DNA of 64,000 bases from DASZVB01 sp036272055 (GTDB lineage Bacteria > Myxococcota_A > Polyangia > Polyangiales > Polyangiaceae): the NCBI GenBank assembly GCA_036272055.1, contig DATAZL010000133.1, forward strand, positions 124,001-188,000, read 5' to 3'. The notes under the pieces are model-generated. The model made no database searches. It was not told the DNA's origin and saw only the letters and a program-made list of their open reading frames with translations. Numbering within the stretch: the stretch's first letter is position 1; every line of letters begins with the position of its first letter. Positions 62,641 to 64,000 of this stretch are shown in pieces. A program made the translations under genes and the position numbers.

Positions 62641-63468
62641 ATGACAGAGCCCACGCTCCGGATGCCGGTCATGTTCCTCGCTCACGGGGGTGGTCCATGG
62701 CCGGTCCTGGACGTCGGCTTGCCCCGCGACGAACGGGCGTCCCTGTTGAAACATCTCGGTGAGGTGCGTGAGCGCCTAGCCGTCGTGCCGAAGGCGCTGG
62801 TCGTCATCTCCGCGCACTGGGAGGCGGCGATGCCGACGGTGATGTCCTCGCCCAGCCCGCCGATGCTCTTCGACTACTACGGCTTCCCTCCGGACGCGTA
62901 CACGCTCACCTGGCCCGCGCCAGGAAACCCCTTGCTCGCAGCCCGCGTGCGCGAGCTCCTCTCCGGCGCGGGTTTCTCGACGGCAGAGGATACGGAGCGT
63001 GGCTACGACCACGGCACGTTCGTGCCGCTGAAGATCGTCTTCCCGGAGGCCGACGTGCCGGTCGTCCAGCTCTCGCTGATCCAGGGGCTCGACGCAGCCG
63101 CACATCTGAAGATGGGTCGCGCGCTCGCTGCTCTCCGCGACGAGGGCGTGCTGATCCTCGGGACCGGAAACTCGTTCCACAATCTGCGGACGATCCGGGA
63201 CGCGACGCAGGGTGCAGCCGTCATCGCCCGGGAGCGGGCCGCGAAGTTCGACGGATGGTTACGAGCTGCGGTCACCGCAGAGCCGACCGTCCGCGACGAG
63301 CAGCTTCGCGCGTGGGATCGCGCACCCTTCGCACGCGAAGCGCACCCCCGCGAAGAGCACCTCATCCCGCTCATGGTCGTCGCCGGAGCCGCCGGTACGG
63401 ACCACGGCGTGACGACGTGGTCCGGTTCGCTCGCGGGCTTCCCGGTCTCGGCGTTTCACTTCGGATGA
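62641..63468 (+). CDS. DODA-type extradiol dioxygenase
   Basis: 275 residues of the LigB-superfamily aromatic-ring-opening dioxygenases (YgiD/DODA branch). Metal ligands are in MFLAHGGGPWPV and VVISAHWEAAMPTVMS (His), with RGYDHGTFVPLKIVFPEADV and LGTGNSFHNLRTI supplying the rest of the site. It would cleave a catechol-type ring such as DOPA. It lies 61 bases after the DUF899 gene and could be co-transcribed. Confidence 0.92.
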   Translation: MTEPTLRMPVMFLAHGGGPWPVLDVGLPRDERASLLKHLGEVRERLAVVPKALVVISAHWEAAMPTVMSSPSPPMLFDYYGFPPDAYTLTWPAPGNPLLAARVRELLSGAGFSTAEDTERGYDHGTFVPLKIVFPEADVPVVQLSLIQGLDAAAHLKMGRALAALRDEGVLILGTGNSFHNLRTIRDATQGAAVIARERAAKFDGWLRAAVTAEPTVRDEQLRAWDRAPFAREAHPREEHLIPLMVVAGAAGTDHGVTTWSGSLAGFPVSAFHFG

Positions 63469-63502
63469 GCCATACGCGGGGTCTCCGGGCGCCCGCGCCG
63501 AC

Positions 63503-63931
63503 TCACGTCTTTTGCAGCTCGTGACTGAGCATCCAGCGAATGCCGAACTCGTCCTGCAGCATGCCGAACCTCGAGCCCCAGAAGGTATCCGCGACGGGCA
63601 TCGTCACGGTGCCGCCCTGAGCGAGGATGGCGAAGCTCGTCTCGAGCTCGCGCGCCGCGGCGAAATCGACGTAGACGTGGACGTTCGTGTCGCTGGGGAC
63701 GGGACGCGACGGGGGCGCGTCCATAACCATGAGCTTGCCGCCACCGAGCTGGAGGGTGGCGTGGAGGACGAGGTCCTTCGACGCCACATCGAAGGACTGC
63801 CCCATCTTTTCCGCGTCACCGAAATGGACGAGGGTCTCGATCTTCGCCCCGAGGGCGCGCTCGTAAAGGGCGATCGCGCGGGCGCAGGTTCCGTTGAAGG
63901 CGAGGGACGGGTTCAGGCTCTTGATTGTCAT
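63503..63931 (-). CDS. PhnB-like VOC family protein
   Basis: 142 residues: MTIKSLNPSLAFNGTCARAI, ALYERALGAKIETLVHFGDA, and the second module VHVYVDFAAARELETSFAIL, TFWGSRFGMLQDEFGIRWML. This is the 3-demethylubiquinone methyltransferase-like/PhnB branch of the VOC superfamily, with no assigned reaction. The upstream 69 bases to the window edge hold only its promoter region. Confidence 0.92.
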   Translation of the reverse strand: MTIKSLNPSLAFNGTCARAIALYERALGAKIETLVHFGDAEKMGQSFDVASKDLVLHATLQLGGGKLMVMDAPPSRPVPSDTNVHVYVDFAAARELETSFAILAQGGTVTMPVADTFWGSRFGMLQDEFGIRWMLSHELQKT

Positions 63932-64000
63932 GCTGGCTCCTTGCCCCGAGGACGACCGAGACCCGGCTCCGCCGACATGCCCCCCGATGTTTTTTCACGC

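Overview
This is high-GC DNA with strong third-position GC bias. It has many predicted lipoproteins with long Gly/Ser/Thr-rich linkers, repeated putative metal-binding Cys/Asp motifs, MYXO-CTERM-like tails (Cys, hydrophobic stretch, Arg cluster) and sigma/anti-sigma operons. Together these point to a myxobacterium (Myxococcota), most likely of the Polyangiales (Polyangiaceae/Labilitrichaceae type). That placement is inference from style, not from a marker gene. I see no rRNA, tRNA, CRISPR array, prophage or complete insertion sequence.

Layout. 1-2.6 kb: end of an outer-membrane-type protein, then an ECF sigma / anti-sigma-like / Cys-rich lipoprotein operon with 4-bp overlaps. 2.6-7.3 kb: an LLM flavin oxidoreductase, a stretch of broken genes (nucleotidyltransferase, two SnoaL-like fragments, a zinc-finger anti-sigma-like protein), an FAD monooxygenase and a broken DHFR-like gene. 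7.4-15.9 kb: glycosyltransferase, DUF4139 lipoprotein with an OmpA-like insert, mug, two lipoproteins, DoxX-like, AhpD-like, TerB-like and DUF488 genes. 16.5-22 kb: a RAYT transposase remnant, an exported amidase divergent from a DNA-binding regulator fused to a UrtA/AmiC-type sensor domain, and a MYXO-CTERM remnant. 22-28 kb: an alkyl-DHAP-synthase-like and patatin-like pair, a reductase with a divergent TetR regulator and clear operator repeats, DUF1801, and an AraC/VOC pair. 28-37.9 kb: MBL hydrolase, CoxE-like VWA protein, an ECF42/YCII pair, a glycosyltransferase, several broken genes and an ABC1 kinase. 38-45.6 kb: a minus-strand block of exported proteins (double VOC lipoprotein, kelch protein, 797-aa lipoprotein, beta-propeller di-heme cytochrome). 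46-55 kb: SGNH lipoprotein, PF10118-type hydrolase, AraC regulator, GT39, MMPL transporter, PL9-like lyase. 55-64 kb: DHFR-like reductase, small zinc protein, a nested palindrome, acyl-CoA dehydrogenase, LysR/SDR fragments, DUF3500, truncated psd, DUF899, DODA-type dioxygenase and a VOC protein.

The most striking property is not one gene but a pattern. At least four places (about 4.0, 4.93, 30.55 and 59.27 kb) show two genes head to head, each missing its 5' part, with both homologous reading frames stopping within a few bases of the same point. This is what a deletion across a divergent promoter leaves behind. Internal or 3' deletions (cupin, RAYT, LysR, SnoaL, psd, DHFR) and single-base frameshifts add to the picture. 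The candidate functional systems I rank highest are the amide-sensor fusion beside the amidase and the 38-45.6 kb exported redox block.
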